A stretch of DNA of 33,559 nucleotides from Candidatus Sulfotelmatobacter sp. (lineage in GTDB: Bacteria; Acidobacteriota; Terriglobia; Terriglobales; Acidobacteriaceae). The stretch covers positions 1 through 33,559 of the forward strand of contig JADGNQ010000060.1 in NCBI GenBank assembly GCA_017883385.1, written 5' to 3'. The translations under genes and the position numbers were made by a program. This document shows, piece after piece, positions 7,683-16,112 of the stretch. The first letter of the stretch is position 1; each line of letters opens with the position of its first letter. A model generated the notes under the pieces. It had not been told where the DNA came from, searched no databases, and saw only the letters and a program-made list of their open reading frames with translations.

Positions 7683-9641
7683 CTGGGCAAACACATCAAA
7701 CTGAGTACTCCGGACATCCACCGCGTTGGCCGACCCCTGCACATAAGCATCTGCAAGGCCGAGCAGGTAATTCGGCACCAGACTCATGTAGCCGACGTCA
7801 TTTGGCCCGCCCCCGGCGAAGTCAAGAGATCCGTTCACGTTATAGATGTAGAACTGATGCAGACGCTGGTTGCGGAAGTCGGTTCCAAACTTGAGAGTGT
7901 GGTTGCCCACGATCCGGCTATAAGTGTCCAACCCCTGATAGACATTTCCGGTCTGTGAAAAGCTTCCCGCCGGGTTGTTGCCAATGCTAAACCCCCCTGC
8001 CAGGAAGATCGCAGGCACGCCCTCGTAACTGGTTCCATATCCCGGCGTGATTCCAAGGCTCGGGTTGGTCGGATCCGAGAAACACTGGTTCGTTGGGACC
8101 ACGAGGCAGGAATCCTGTACGAGATTCGTGTGCGCGGGCGACAACAGTTTGCCCTGTCCCTGCCGGTAGTAGACAAACCTCGCCTCGTTCGTGATCTTTG
8201 CCGTGATCGTCCAGACGTCAGACAGGTTCAGCTGCTGAAAACGACTTCGCGTGTCATAGCCGAATCCCGGAAGGGCTGCCCCGCTCGCTGCAAAGCGAGA
8301 GAAGGGCTCGTTGTCAAAGCCATCGTTGCCGTAATAGTAGAGGCCGAGCTGCTGCTGGCTCGTAAGGTTATGGTCGGCCCGGAACGTCACCTGATCTTGG
8401 CGAACCTTTGCGTTGGGCACCGCGCGGAATATATTGCTTCCCGTAGTTCCCAAGGGGACGAACTGGTTCATCAGGTCGGCTGCTGTCGGATCAAAACACT
8501 CCGGCGGGATGACGTTGCCGGGAAAGACCGCCGCGTAGGCCGTACCCGCAGCGATCGCGGATCCACCTCGCGCCTGAACCGCCGCTGCGCATCCGCTCCG
8601 GTTGATCAGGGTCTGGGCAACCGTGGGACTGCTGAGTACTCCGGAAAACGCTGCGCCTGAAGAAAAGTTTCCCGCCCGCTCTTGCGGCGTCGGTACGATG
8701 ACTGGATCGGAGGCGATTCCCCGCCGCACTCGCCGGCCTTCGTAGGACGAAAAGAAGAAAGTCTTGTCCTTGCGGATGGCGCCGCCAAAAGTACCGCCAA
8801 AATCGTTCTGTTTGAAATCCGCCGTCGCGGGGTCGAAGTAGCCCTTGGCATTGAGTGCGTTGTTCCGCAGAAATTCATATACACCGCCGTGGAAGGCGGA
8901 ACCTCCGGACTTCGTGATCACGTTCAGCACAGACCCGGAGTTGCGCCCTAACGCCGCATCGTAGTTGTGGGAGAGGACGCGGAATTCGCTGATGGAATCC
9001 GGCGAGGGCTCAATCGAAGGAGAGTTGACCATCTGGTCGCCGGCATTGCCGCCATTGACGTTGGAACTGTTCGAGCGCGACCGTCCGCCGTCGACCGACA
9101 CTACTCCCGGTTGGTCATTGCCGAAGAACAGATCCGCGCCCAGCGTGCCTTGCACCCCCGGCTGCAACTGGAGCAGGTCAAATGCATCGCGGGATTTCAG
9201 CGGAAGCTGAGTGACGTCGAGTGCGCCCATCACCACGCCAAGTTGAACATTCCCCGCTTCGATCATCGAAACTCCCCCAGTGCGCACAGAGTTTGACAAT
9301 CCTTGCTTCTGCCCGAGGGCGATATCCAGGTTCACGACCTGCCCGATGCTGGCTCGAATGTTGCTCGCTTCAAACGGCAAAAAGTCGTCCGCCTTGACCC
9401 GCAGTTCATAGGTGCCGATGGGCAGAGAGGCGAACTCAAACACGCCCGCGTCATTAGTGCTTGCGGCGCGCATCAGGGACGTATCTTGGGACGTTACGAC
9501 GACAAATGCACTTACCACTGGTTGGTGGGAAGCATCCGTTACTCTACCCCGCACTTCCGCAGTGCTTTGTCCCCATAAGGGCACACCAAGCCATCCCCAG
9601 ACGACAGCCGTCGTTATCAACCATCGATCCCAGCGTCTCAT
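7548..9641 (-). CDS. TonB-dependent receptor, N-terminal part with carboxypeptidase-regulatory-like domain (frameshifted)
   Basis: The open frame is 697 residues, of which the first 653 are true receptor sequence and the last 44 are out-of-frame residue. A signal peptide (MRRWDRWLITTAVVWGWLG..., cleavage near WGQS) is followed by a carboxypeptidase-regulatory-like beta domain (about 27-110; GRVTDASHQPVVSA, GVFEFASLPIGTYELRV). A plug domain follows (DAFDLLQLQPGVQG, SVDGGRSRSNSSNVNGG, GRNSGSVLNVITKSGG, HGGVYEFLRNNALNA), then the first barrel strands. The ATG at 9641 has GGGGAGA nine nt upstream. In Acidobacteriota such Oar-like receptors are numerous and usually assigned to polymer or oligopeptide uptake; the ligand is unknown here. 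Restoring one base at 7682/7683 gives a continuous 1231-residue protein. Confidence 0.88.
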   Translation of the reverse strand: MRRWDRWLITTAVVWGWLGVPLWGQSTAEVRGRVTDASHQPVVSAFVVVTSQDTSLMRAASTNDAGVFEFASLPIGTYELRVKADDFLPFEASNIRASIGQVVNLDIALGQKQGLSNSVRTGGVSMIEAGNVQLGVVMGALDVTQLPLKSRDAFDLLQLQPGVQGTLGADLFFGNDQPGVVSVDGGRSRSNSSNVNGGNAGDQMVNSPSIEPSPDSISEFRVLSHNYDAALGRNSGSVLNVITKSGGSAFHGGVYEFLRNNALNAKGYFDPATADFKQNDFGGTFGGAIRKDKTFFFSSYEGRRVRRGIASDPVIVPTPQERAGNFSSGAAFSGVLSSPTVAQTLINRSGCAAAVQARGGSAIAAGTAYAAVFPGNVIPPECFDPTAADLMNQFVPLGTTGSNIFRAVPNAKVRQDQVTFRADHNLTSQQQLGLYYYGNDGFDNEPFSRFAASGAALPGFGYDTRSRFQQLNLSDVWTITAKITNEARFVYYRQGQGKLLSPAHTNLVQDSCLVVPTNQCFSDPTNPSLGITPGYGTSYEGVPAIFLAGGFSIGNNPAGSFSQTGNVYQGLDTYSRIVGNHTLKFGTDFRNQRLHQFYIYNVNGSLDFAGGGPNDVGYMSLVPNYLLGLADAYVQGSANAVDVRSTQFDVFAQTPGSCGPTSRSTTGCAGSSTLHKPTPATVFRPSAQARPRQSTLA
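7682..7683 (-). other. Single-base frameshift site in the TonB-dependent receptor
   Basis: On the coding strand the message reads ...TTTGCCCAG then ACGCCTGGAAG. Adding one G after CAG gives GAC GCC TGG AAG CTG, i.e. FAQ-DAWKL, the sequence expected for this family, and the reading frame then continues to 5947. The site is next to a GGG run on the plus strand, so either a real deletion or a sequencing or assembly error is possible. Confidence 0.85.
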
Positions 9642-9828
9642 TTTCGTCCAATCTCCCCGGGTTTCACCGACAACCAGCCAGTGGCTCGCTCTCTCTCAGT
9701 CGGGGCGCGATTACGATCGGGTGCCGACGATTGCGGCCCGAATACTGGCCAGCTCATATATCGGCTGGATCGGGTCAAAAGCTTAATTGCTCAAGTGCCA
9801 AGGACAAGGATCAGAGTGATGCCGGGTG

Positions 9829-9865
9829 CCCCATTTCTCGCGCGCCTTTTGCGCGAGAAGTGGGG
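9829..9865. repeat. 15-bp stem hairpin in intergenic DNA
   Basis: CCCCATTTCTCGCGC (9829-9843) faces GCGCGAGAAGTGGGG (9851-9865) across a 7-nt loop; 14 of 15 positions are Watson-Crick and the remaining one is T/G. TTTTGCC follows on the plus strand. It could be a repeat-family hairpin or a terminator, but no gene on the plus strand ends nearby. Confidence 0.6.
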
Positions 9866-10072
9866 CTTTTGCCAGGTGGGCGGGGCACTGCGCACAAAGG
9901 TTGCGCTTACCCGCAACCACCCGCCTTTCCCTTTTCCACAGCCTCCAACACGCTTTCTGTGACGAACAACCTTTACTGAGAGTCTGGAAAGAGGAGAATT
10001 GGAAACATGCGCGAAGAATCTTCCCCCAAGCTCGGCACGGTCCCAGCACTGCACGGCTCGCAGGAGGAGGCT

Positions 10073-10179
10073 AAGTCCTTATTCCGCAATATTTTGCCTG
10101 CAAGTCCTTCCGTCTCAAGATCTTGGCCTCATTACCCCATATCTCAAAGCCGCAAGTCCTTTAGAACCAGTATTTTGGC
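10073..10179. repeat. Imperfect direct repeats AAGTCCTT...ATATTTTG
   Basis: AAGTCCTT occurs at 10073, 10102 and 10154. The first and third copies are each followed by a related stretch ending in (A)TATTTTG after about 8-9 nt, 81 bp apart. They lie upstream of the aldehyde dehydrogenase gene; function unknown. Confidence 0.4.
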
Positions 10180-10351
10180 GGATCAGGCAAGAAAAATACT
10201 CGCACAGATATCCCCGCGCTGCCCAGCCGGATGTCAGCAGAACCTGAGCCGAGAATGCCGCTTTGCCGTCTACTCACACTGCTCCTCACGAGGTGTAAAC
10301 TGTCAACGCAAACCTACTTTCTAATCTCTCAAGTCCGAAAGGATCTCTCCC

Positions 10352-11941
10352 ATGGCAACGCTCGAAGCCCCCGTCCGGCCGCGCACGGCCCCGCATCAAG
10401 GCCCTTTTGTCACCGAGCCCTTCTTTGATTTCCGCAACGAAGAAAACGCCCGCCGCATGCGTGCCGCCATCGCCAAAGTTCGCGCTCAATTAGGCCGCGA
10501 GTATGACCTCATCATTGGCGGCAAACGCGTCAAGACCACCGACAAGATCCAGTCGCTGAATCCGTCGCAGCCATCGCAAATCGTCGGTATCCACCAAAAG
10601 GCCGGCAAGGATCACGTGGAACCAGCGATGCAGGCCGCGCTCGCAGCCTTCCAGTTCTGGAGCCGCACCACGGTCGAAGAGCGCGCCGGCCTGGTGTTCC
10701 GCGTCGGCGACCTGCTGCGCCAGCGCAAGATGGAATACATGGCATGGCTGGTTTTCGAAGTCAGCAAAAACTGGGCGGAGGCCGACGCCGACATTTCCGA
10801 GACTATCGATTTCTGCGAGTTCTATGGTCGCGAAGCGTTGCGCTTTGCGAAAGCCCAGACGCCCATCCAGCTTCCCGGCGAGCACGACACGCTGCACTAT
10901 ATTCCGCTCGGCGTGGGCGCCGTCATTCCGCCGTGGAATTTCCCATGCGCCATCATGGCCGGGATGACCCTGGCCTCCATCGTCAGCGGCAACACCGTCA
11001 TCCTTAAGCCGTCAAGCGATTCGCCCACCATCGCCGCGAAATTCCTCGAACTCCTCGAAGAAGCCGGCATGCCCGAAGGCGTCGTCAACTTCTGCCCCGG
11101 TGCCGGGGCCAGTTTCGGCGATGCAGTAGTCGCACATCCCAAGACGCGCTACATCGCCTTCACCGGCTCCCGCGAAGTTGGTCTGCATATCAACAAGACG
11201 GCAGCGACGCAAGCTCCCGGCCAGATCTGGATCAAGCGCACCATCCTTGAGATGGGCGGCAAAGACGCCATCATCGTCGATGCCGATGCCGACATCGATT
11301 CCGCCGTCGAAGGCGTGGCGCAAGCCGCATTCGGCTTCCAGGGACAGAAGTGCTCAGCGTGCTCGCGCGCCATTGTCGACGAACGCGTCTACGACAAATT
11401 CCTCGAGCAACTGAAGGCCCGCGTCGAAAAAATTCAGATCGGAGATGTCGCCGAGAACGCCGCCATGGGCGCAGTGATCAACGAAGGCTCGATGAAGACG
11501 ATCCTCGCCTACATCGAGCAGGGCAAGAAAGACGGACGCCTCATCACCGGCGGCGAACGCGCCCCAGGCGAGGGTTACTTCATCCAGCCCACGGTGATTG
11601 CCGACATCCCTCCGAAGTCGAAGTTGGAGCAGGAAGAAATCTTCGGCCCCGTGCTGGTGGTCATCAAAGCCCACGGCTTCGACCACGCCCTCGAAATCGC
11701 CAACGACACCGAGTTCGGCCTCACCGGTGCCATCTATACCAAGTCGCGCGACAAGATCGACCGCGCCATCCACGAGTTCCACGTCGGCAACCTTTACATC
11801 AACCGCAAGTGCACGGGAGCGATGGTCGGCGCGCATCCCTTCGGCGGCTTCAACATGTCCGGCACCGATTCCAAGTCCGGCGGCCCGGACTATCTGTACC
11901 TCTTTACCCAGGCGAAAGTTGTGGGAGAGAAGATCTACTAG
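10352..11941 (+). CDS. pruA: L-glutamate gamma-semialdehyde (1-pyrroline-5-carboxylate) dehydrogenase, RocA/PruA type
   Basis: NAD(P)-dependent aldehyde dehydrogenase that oxidises glutamate semialdehyde to glutamate, the last step of proline and arginine catabolism. The 529-residue chain has the RocA-like N-terminus (FVTEPFFDFRNEENARRM, YDLIIGGKRVKTTDKIQSLNP) rather than that of a bifunctional PutA. The aldehyde dehydrogenase core follows: PPWNFP (N196), ILKPSS (K219), FTGSREVG (271-277 region), ILEMGGKDAI (general base E300) and GQKCSACSR (nucleophile C334). It ends with GGFNMSGTDSKSGGPDYL, characteristic of this subgroup. The ATG is preceded by AAAGGAT. No proline dehydrogenase gene is in the window, so substrate assignment relies on sequence type. 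Confidence 0.88.
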   Translation: MATLEAPVRPRTAPHQGPFVTEPFFDFRNEENARRMRAAIAKVRAQLGREYDLIIGGKRVKTTDKIQSLNPSQPSQIVGIHQKAGKDHVEPAMQAALAAFQFWSRTTVEERAGLVFRVGDLLRQRKMEYMAWLVFEVSKNWAEADADISETIDFCEFYGREALRFAKAQTPIQLPGEHDTLHYIPLGVGAVIPPWNFPCAIMAGMTLASIVSGNTVILKPSSDSPTIAAKFLELLEEAGMPEGVVNFCPGAGASFGDAVVAHPKTRYIAFTGSREVGLHINKTAATQAPGQIWIKRTILEMGGKDAIIVDADADIDSAVEGVAQAAFGFQGQKCSACSRAIVDERVYDKFLEQLKARVEKIQIGDVAENAAMGAVINEGSMKTILAYIEQGKKDGRLITGGERAPGEGYFIQPTVIADIPPKSKLEQEEIFGPVLVVIKAHGFDHALEIANDTEFGLTGAIYTKSRDKIDRAIHEFHVGNLYINRKCTGAMVGAHPFGGFNMSGTDSKSGGPDYLYLFTQAKVVGEKIY

Positions 11942-11942
11942 C

Positions 11943-11980
11943 GCCGCCGTCTCGGCGGCTGTCGTGTCGGCGTCTCGCCG
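11943..11980. repeat. Two GC-rich hairpins after the dehydrogenase stop codon
   Basis: GCCGCC (11943-11948) pairs with GGCGGC (11954-11959), and CGGCG (11968-11972) pairs with CGCCG (11976-11980) around a TCT loop, starting 2 nt after the stop. No T-run follows, so a Rho-independent terminator is doubtful; it may be a dispersed repeat. Confidence 0.4.
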
Positions 11981-12072
11981 CCGCCGGATGAGGCACGCCG
12001 CAGCTTCTTCTTTTGACCACAATCCCCGGCGGCGTCTAAGCTGGTCGCACTGCTCAAGACTGGGGCTGCTAA

Positions 12073-13767
12073 ATGAAACGTGGGCTGCGCGTATTGGGTT
12101 GTCTTGTCTGTTTTTTCCTCTCTTCCAATCTCTCAGGTCAGGATTCCTCCACTCGCGCCGCCGTTGATGTGGCCACGAAAGAGATCCGCCCGGAGCGGAT
12201 TCGGGCACACATGCGCTTTCTCTCGGACAGCTTGTTGCAGGGGCGCGCGCCCGGAACGCCCGGCTATGACGTTGCCGCGAGCTATGTGGCGTCGCAGCTG
12301 GAAGGCATGGGGTTGCGTCCCGGTGTTTCCGGCAAGTGGTTGCAGCCGGTGACTCTGCAAAAAGCCGTGGTCGATTCAGCTGCCGGCGCCCTTTTTCTAA
12401 CGGTCAATGGCACAGAGCAGAAGCTGGTGGATGGCAAGGACTACATTCCCGGAGCGCGCTTTGCGAATTCTCCGGAAAAAGACAGCCGCGTAGAGTGCGA
12501 TGTAAACGCGCCGGTGGTATTCGTGGGCTTCGGTGTCACCGCGCCTGACGAGAAATACGACGACTTCGCCGGCGTTGACGTGCGCGGCAAGGTCATACTC
12601 GAAATCTTCGGAGCACCCGCGACGTTCCCCTCCACCGAGCGCGCGTACTACTCAGACACCACGGTGAAAGCGAAGATTGCGCTGGCCCATGGTGCGATCG
12701 GCACGCTCTTGATTCTGATGCCCGATGACTGGAAATGGCTCCCATGGGACTGGATGGTCTCGCAGGTTCCCGGTGGCGAGATGCACTGGCAGGAGAAGAA
12801 CGGCGCGCCTCACGACTATTTCTCCGACTTGAAAGGCAGCGCAACCTTCAGCCCCGAAGGCGCAAACCTTCTATTCGCCGGCGCGCCACGAACCGCGGAA
12901 CAGGTGTTCGCCACCGCCAAGACCGGCAAGCCGCAGTCGTTCGCCATGCCCATCAGCGTGCGCATCCATTCGGTTGCGTCGCAAACGGTGGTGACGAGTT
13001 CGAATATCGTCGCCGAACTCGAAGGCTCCGATCCGGCTCTGCGCAACGAGTACGTGGTATACACGGCCCACGTGGACCATGTTGGAATCTGTCCGCCGAT
13101 TGGCGGGGATAACATTTGTCACGGCGCCATTGACAATGCATCCGGAACCGCGGCTGTGCTCGAAATCGCGCGGGCTTTCGCCGCTCTGCCCAAGCCGCCG
13201 CGCCGGTCGGTCCTGTTCGTGTTCGTGACCGGAGAAGAAATGGGGTTGCTCGGCTCCGACTACTTCGCCCATTTTCCCACTGTGCCATTGAAGGCGATTG
13301 TGGCCGACATCAATCTCGACACCGTTCCCGGCACCTACTATTCCATGAACGACGTAGTTGCCGTGGGTTCCGAACACTCGACGCTCGGAAAAGCAATTGC
13401 CGACGCCGGGAAGGTGATGGGCTACGACATCACTCCCGACCCGTTGCCGGACCAAGTTGCATTCATCCGCAGTGATCAATATTCGTTTGTGATTCAGGGC
13501 GTGCCTTCGGTCTGGCTGGTTGACGGGATCCACGCCACCGATCCCAGAGTGAATCTCGTGGAAGAGAACAAGAAGTGGACCGAGATGGTGTACCACACAC
13601 CGCTTGACAGTATGAACCAGCCGTTCGCGTGGGAGTCGATGGCGAAAGCCACCGTGATGAATTTTCTGGTCGGCTATCAGGTGGCGCAGCACAATGCGGC
13701 GCCAGCCTGGAATGCCAATGATTTTTTCGGCACGACGTTCGGGCCTGGCCACGGGGCCCCAGAGTAA
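12073..13767 (+). CDS. Secreted M28-family zinc metallopeptidase with PA-like domain
   Basis: The 564-residue protein has an N-terminal signal peptide (RVLGCLVCFFLSSNLSGQ) and is probably exported. Residues about 140-260 form a protease-associated-like insert (VVFVGFGVTAPDEKYDDF, DVRGKVILEIFG, KAKIALAHGAIGTLLI). The C-terminal part is the M28 co-catalytic dizinc domain: AHVDHVG (H333), DNASG (bridging D354), TGEEMG (general base E388, ligand E389), NLDT (D416) and MVYHTPLD (H508). All five expected metal ligands are present. Members are aminopeptidases or related exopeptidases; specificity cannot be read from the sequence. ATG at 12073 follows GGGG ten nt upstream. It converges on the aldo/keto reductase with 12 nt between stops. 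Confidence 0.9.
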   Translation: MKRGLRVLGCLVCFFLSSNLSGQDSSTRAAVDVATKEIRPERIRAHMRFLSDSLLQGRAPGTPGYDVAASYVASQLEGMGLRPGVSGKWLQPVTLQKAVVDSAAGALFLTVNGTEQKLVDGKDYIPGARFANSPEKDSRVECDVNAPVVFVGFGVTAPDEKYDDFAGVDVRGKVILEIFGAPATFPSTERAYYSDTTVKAKIALAHGAIGTLLILMPDDWKWLPWDWMVSQVPGGEMHWQEKNGAPHDYFSDLKGSATFSPEGANLLFAGAPRTAEQVFATAKTGKPQSFAMPISVRIHSVASQTVVTSSNIVAELEGSDPALRNEYVVYTAHVDHVGICPPIGGDNICHGAIDNASGTAAVLEIARAFAALPKPPRRSVLFVFVTGEEMGLLGSDYFAHFPTVPLKAIVADINLDTVPGTYYSMNDVVAVGSEHSTLGKAIADAGKVMGYDITPDPLPDQVAFIRSDQYSFVIQGVPSVWLVDGIHATDPRVNLVEENKKWTEMVYHTPLDSMNQPFAWESMAKATVMNFLVGYQVAQHNAAPAWNANDFFGTTFGPGHGAPE

Positions 13768-13779
13768 GAATCGATACGG

Positions 13780-14838
13780 CTAACCGCGCCACGCCGCCGG
13801 AGGCGCTGCCGCAGGATTGCGCTCGACAAAAGCGTTTCGCTGATGCCAATACGGATACGTCCTCGCCGTTTCGGTGGCTGCGTCTAGTTTGCCAATCTGC
13901 CCGGCAGATAGATTCCATCCGGCGGCGGCGAGATTCTGGCGCAATTGTTCTTCATTCCTCGCGCCGATAATCACGCTGGCAACCGTGGGCCGCTGCAACA
14001 ACCAGTTCAGCGCAACCTGCGGCACGCTCTTGCCGCACTCTTTCGCGACTTCATCCAACGCGTCGACAGTTCTGTAAAGATGCTCGTCCTCAATCGGCGG
14101 CCCTTGCTCAGAAGTCTTGTGCAGCCGGCTTCCCTCGGGTAGAGCCTTACCTCGGCGAAGTTTGCCTGTGAGGCGTCCCCATCCCAGCGGGCTCCAGATC
14201 AGTGCTCCTACTCCCTGATCCTTCCCCAGCGGCATGAGTTCCCATTCGTACTCCCGGCTGATCAGAGAGTAGTACACCTGATGAGCCACATAGCGCGCCC
14301 ACCCGTAACGGTCAGAAACGGCAAGCGACTTCATCAGGTGCCAGCCGGAAAAATTCGAGCAGGCAATGTATCGCACCTTGCCGCTGACCACGAGGTTGTT
14401 CAACGTGCTCAGAACTTCCTCGACCGGAGTCAGCGCGTCGAATCCGTGCAGGTGATAAATGTCGATGTAGTCCGTCCCCAGCCGCCGCAAGCTCGCTTCG
14501 CAGGCCTGGATCAGGTGATGTCGCGAAGACCCCAGATCGTTGGGGCCCGGCCCCATCCGGAAGGTAGCTTTCGTCGAGATCAGAACCTTGTCACGGCGCC
14601 CCGCGATGGCCTTCCCGAGAATCGTCTCGGACAGTCCGTCTGAATAAATATCCGCGGTGTCGAATAGATTCACGCCTGCATCAAGGCAGATGTCCACGAG
14701 GCGAGTTGCTTCTGCAACATCACTCGCGCCCCACGCTTTGAAGAATTCGGTTCCACCGCCAAAAGTGCCCGTACCAAAACTCAACGCGGGAACTTTCAAG
14801 CCGGATCGGCCAAGTTGTCGATATTCCATACCAGCCAT
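13780..14838 (-). CDS. Aldo/keto reductase
   Basis: NADPH-dependent oxidoreductase of the aldo/keto reductase superfamily with a TIM-barrel fold. In the 352-residue product the catalytic tetrad is visible: D60 and Y65 in FDTADIYSDG, K90 in LISTKA and H131 in YHLHGFD. The cofactor-binding C-terminal half holds NFSGWHL, ALIWSPLGWGRLTGK and SVIIGARNEEQLRQN. The N-terminus MEYRQLGRSGLKV is standard for the YajO / general-stress branch. ATGs at 14838 and 14829 both fit; a TTG at 14856 is also in frame. No strong ribosome-binding site distinguishes them. The natural substrate is unknown. Confidence 0.9.
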   Translation of the reverse strand: MAGMEYRQLGRSGLKVPALSFGTGTFGGGTEFFKAWGASDVAEATRLVDICLDAGVNLFDTADIYSDGLSETILGKAIAGRRDKVLISTKATFRMGPGPNDLGSSRHHLIQACEASLRRLGTDYIDIYHLHGFDALTPVEEVLSTLNNLVVSGKVRYIACSNFSGWHLMKSLAVSDRYGWARYVAHQVYYSLISREYEWELMPLGKDQGVGALIWSPLGWGRLTGKLRRGKALPEGSRLHKTSEQGPPIEDEHLYRTVDALDEVAKECGKSVPQVALNWLLQRPTVASVIIGARNEEQLRQNLAAAGWNLSAGQIGKLDAATETARTYPYWHQRNAFVERNPAAAPPAAWRG

Positions 14839-14925
14839 AGATGTTAGTGGCCTCAATTATGATTCGCATTCTGCACTGCGCGCCAGTGATTGGCGATCTC
14901 CGGCAGTGCTCCCGGCAATCAAAAA

Positions 14926-14946
14926 GGCCGCCCTGCGCAGGCGGCC
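14926..14946 (-). terminator. Rho-independent terminator of the LuxR-type regulator gene
   Basis: Read on the minus strand, GGCCGCC, a 7-nt loop and GGCGGCC are followed directly by TTTTT. It lies 25-45 nt beyond the stop of the gene at 14971, which reads in the same direction. Confidence 0.8.
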
Positions 14947-14970
14947 TTTGAAGTCGATCGATTCGCAATT

Positions 14971-15645
14971 CTACTGCGCAACTCCCGCCGGCGGCTGCGG
15001 TATGATCCCGGTAGTCGTCGCGGCGGCAGCCTCATTCAGAATCCGGTGGTGGATGGTGAACAGCGCCAGTTCCAGCCGGTCCGAAACGCCGATCTTGTCG
15101 TACACGTTGCGCAAGTAATTCTTGATGACCTGCTCAGTGGTGCCGAGCTGCGTGGCAATTTCCTTGTTCTTGTAGCCCTGCACGATGAGCGCCACGATGC
15201 GCAGTTCCTTGGCGGTCAGCCGGTCGCGCACTCGCAATCCGACCATATCGTTCTCGGTGAGTTCGCTGGGCACGGCGACATCCTGCACCCAGGTCTCGCC
15301 GCGAGCGACTTTCCGCACGCAGTCGACGAGCGCCGCGCTGGTCACGTTGCGGTACACCACGCCGTGCGCGCCGTTCGTCATGTGCCGCTGGGCGCTCTCG
15401 CCCGTGTCGGCCAGCACAATCACACGCGTCTTCGCCTTGTTCGCCGCCGCCACAATCGCGGCAAAGTCGTTGTGGAATCCCGCCGCCGCCACCAGCACCG
15501 CGGCGCGGAACTTGTCCAGGGCCATGAACATCTGTTCGGGCGTTTGTGCCTGGGCCACAATGCGCATCTCGTCTTCCACGGCGAGCACTTTGGCGATGCC
15601 CGCCCGGAATATCGCCTGGTTATCGGCCAGAATCAGTTTGAGCAT
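14971..15645 (-). CDS. LuxR/NarL-type transcription regulator with degenerate receiver domain
   Basis: The 224-residue protein has a receiver-like N-terminal domain (about 1-120) and a LuxR-type helix-turn-helix (about 138-200; LTAKELRIVALIVQGYKNKEIA, read in parts, then TTEQVIKNYLRNVYDKIGV). The N-terminal pair D8-N9 fits the acidic pocket. At the strand where a phospho-accepting aspartate belongs, the sequence is AAVLVAAAGF, with no aspartate. The conserved lysine near the end of the domain is also missing (GVVYRNV). It therefore probably cannot be phosphorylated in the usual way and may respond to another signal or act constitutively. It follows the PilZ gene by 35 nt on the same strand, no histidine kinase gene is adjacent, and a good terminator follows it. 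Confidence 0.85.
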   Translation of the reverse strand: MLKLILADNQAIFRAGIAKVLAVEDEMRIVAQAQTPEQMFMALDKFRAAVLVAAAGFHNDFAAIVAAANKAKTRVIVLADTGESAQRHMTNGAHGVVYRNVTSAALVDCVRKVARGETWVQDVAVPSELTENDMVGLRVRDRLTAKELRIVALIVQGYKNKEIATQLGTTEQVIKNYLRNVYDKIGVSDRLELALFTIHHRILNEAAAATTTGIIPQPPAGVAQ

Positions 15646-15680
15646 TTGTCAGCGCTCCAAGAAAATCAGCTTCAAAACGA

Positions 15681-16004
15681 TTATGAGTTCCTCACGAACT
15701 CGTATGAGTCGATCACGCAAGCCACGCCGCGGCCTTCGCCGCCTTCTCCAGTTTCGTCGGCGCGCACCACCCGTCCCTTGCACTGGATGGTCACATGCTC
15801 CTTACCGCCCGTCATCTCCGGGGGCAGCGTGATTTCAAATTCCACCGGCGTACCAATCTCCATCGAGGCATCGCCCTTGATGTACACGCCGGCCGCGCTC
15901 AGATTCCCTGTCACTCCGTCGGCGTCTCCGCCAGCCTCGCCTTTGTGTATCTTGATCGGCAATTCCAGCGGGAACCGTTTTCCGGTCCGTGCTTCTTCGC
16001 CCAC
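15681..16004 (-). CDS. PilZ-domain protein (c-di-GMP-binding type)
   Basis: A single-domain PilZ protein of about 107 residues. The RxxxR c-di-GMP motif is RTGKR near the N-terminus, followed by the beta-barrel strand NLSAAGVYIKG, which fits the (D/N)xSxxG motif, and IGTPVEFEITLP. The C-terminal strands are KGRVVRAD and GRGVACVIDSYEF. I chose the GTG at 16004 because AGGAGG lies four nt upstream; a TTG at 16067 would add 21 residues without a clear site. Both ligand motifs being present, c-di-GMP binding is likely. It is the first gene of an apparent two-gene operon with the receiver-less LuxR regulator, which suggests that one modulates the other. Confidence 0.85.
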   Translation of the reverse strand: MGEEARTGKRFPLELPIKIHKGEAGGDADGVTGNLSAAGVYIKGDASMEIGTPVEFEITLPPEMTGGKEHVTIQCKGRVVRADETGEGGEGRGVACVIDSYEFVRNS

Positions 16005-16112
16005 AGTGCCTCCTCTAGGCTGGCCTGTTGTCTTTGTCTCTTCTGCGAATGAGGCCAACGTCGTCAAACCAAGCTCCGGGCGGGCGCAGGCCCACTTTTG
16101 TGCTCAGGGGCG

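Larger units (their letters stand above)
9642..10351. other. 710-bp intergenic region with hairpin and short direct repeats
   Basis: Divergent region between the receptor gene (leftward) and the aldehyde dehydrogenase gene (rightward). Short frames exist on both strands, but none has family-like content. It contains the hairpin at 9829-9865 and the direct repeats at 10073-10179. AAAGGAT at 10336-10342 is the probable ribosome-binding site of the dehydrogenase. I could not identify a convincing sigma-70 promoter. Confidence 0.6.

Noticed and set aside
9783-10054. Two overlapping short minus-strand frames in the receptor/dehydrogenase gap
   Set aside because: They are built on the 9829-9865 hairpin repeat and lack start signals; repeat-derived frames of this kind are often misannotated as hypothetical proteins.
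10007-10324. Plus-strand frame of 105 codons with AGGAG ten nt upstream
   Set aside because: The ribosome-binding site is fair, but the peptide is low in structure, overlaps the AAGTCCTT direct repeats and resembles no protein.
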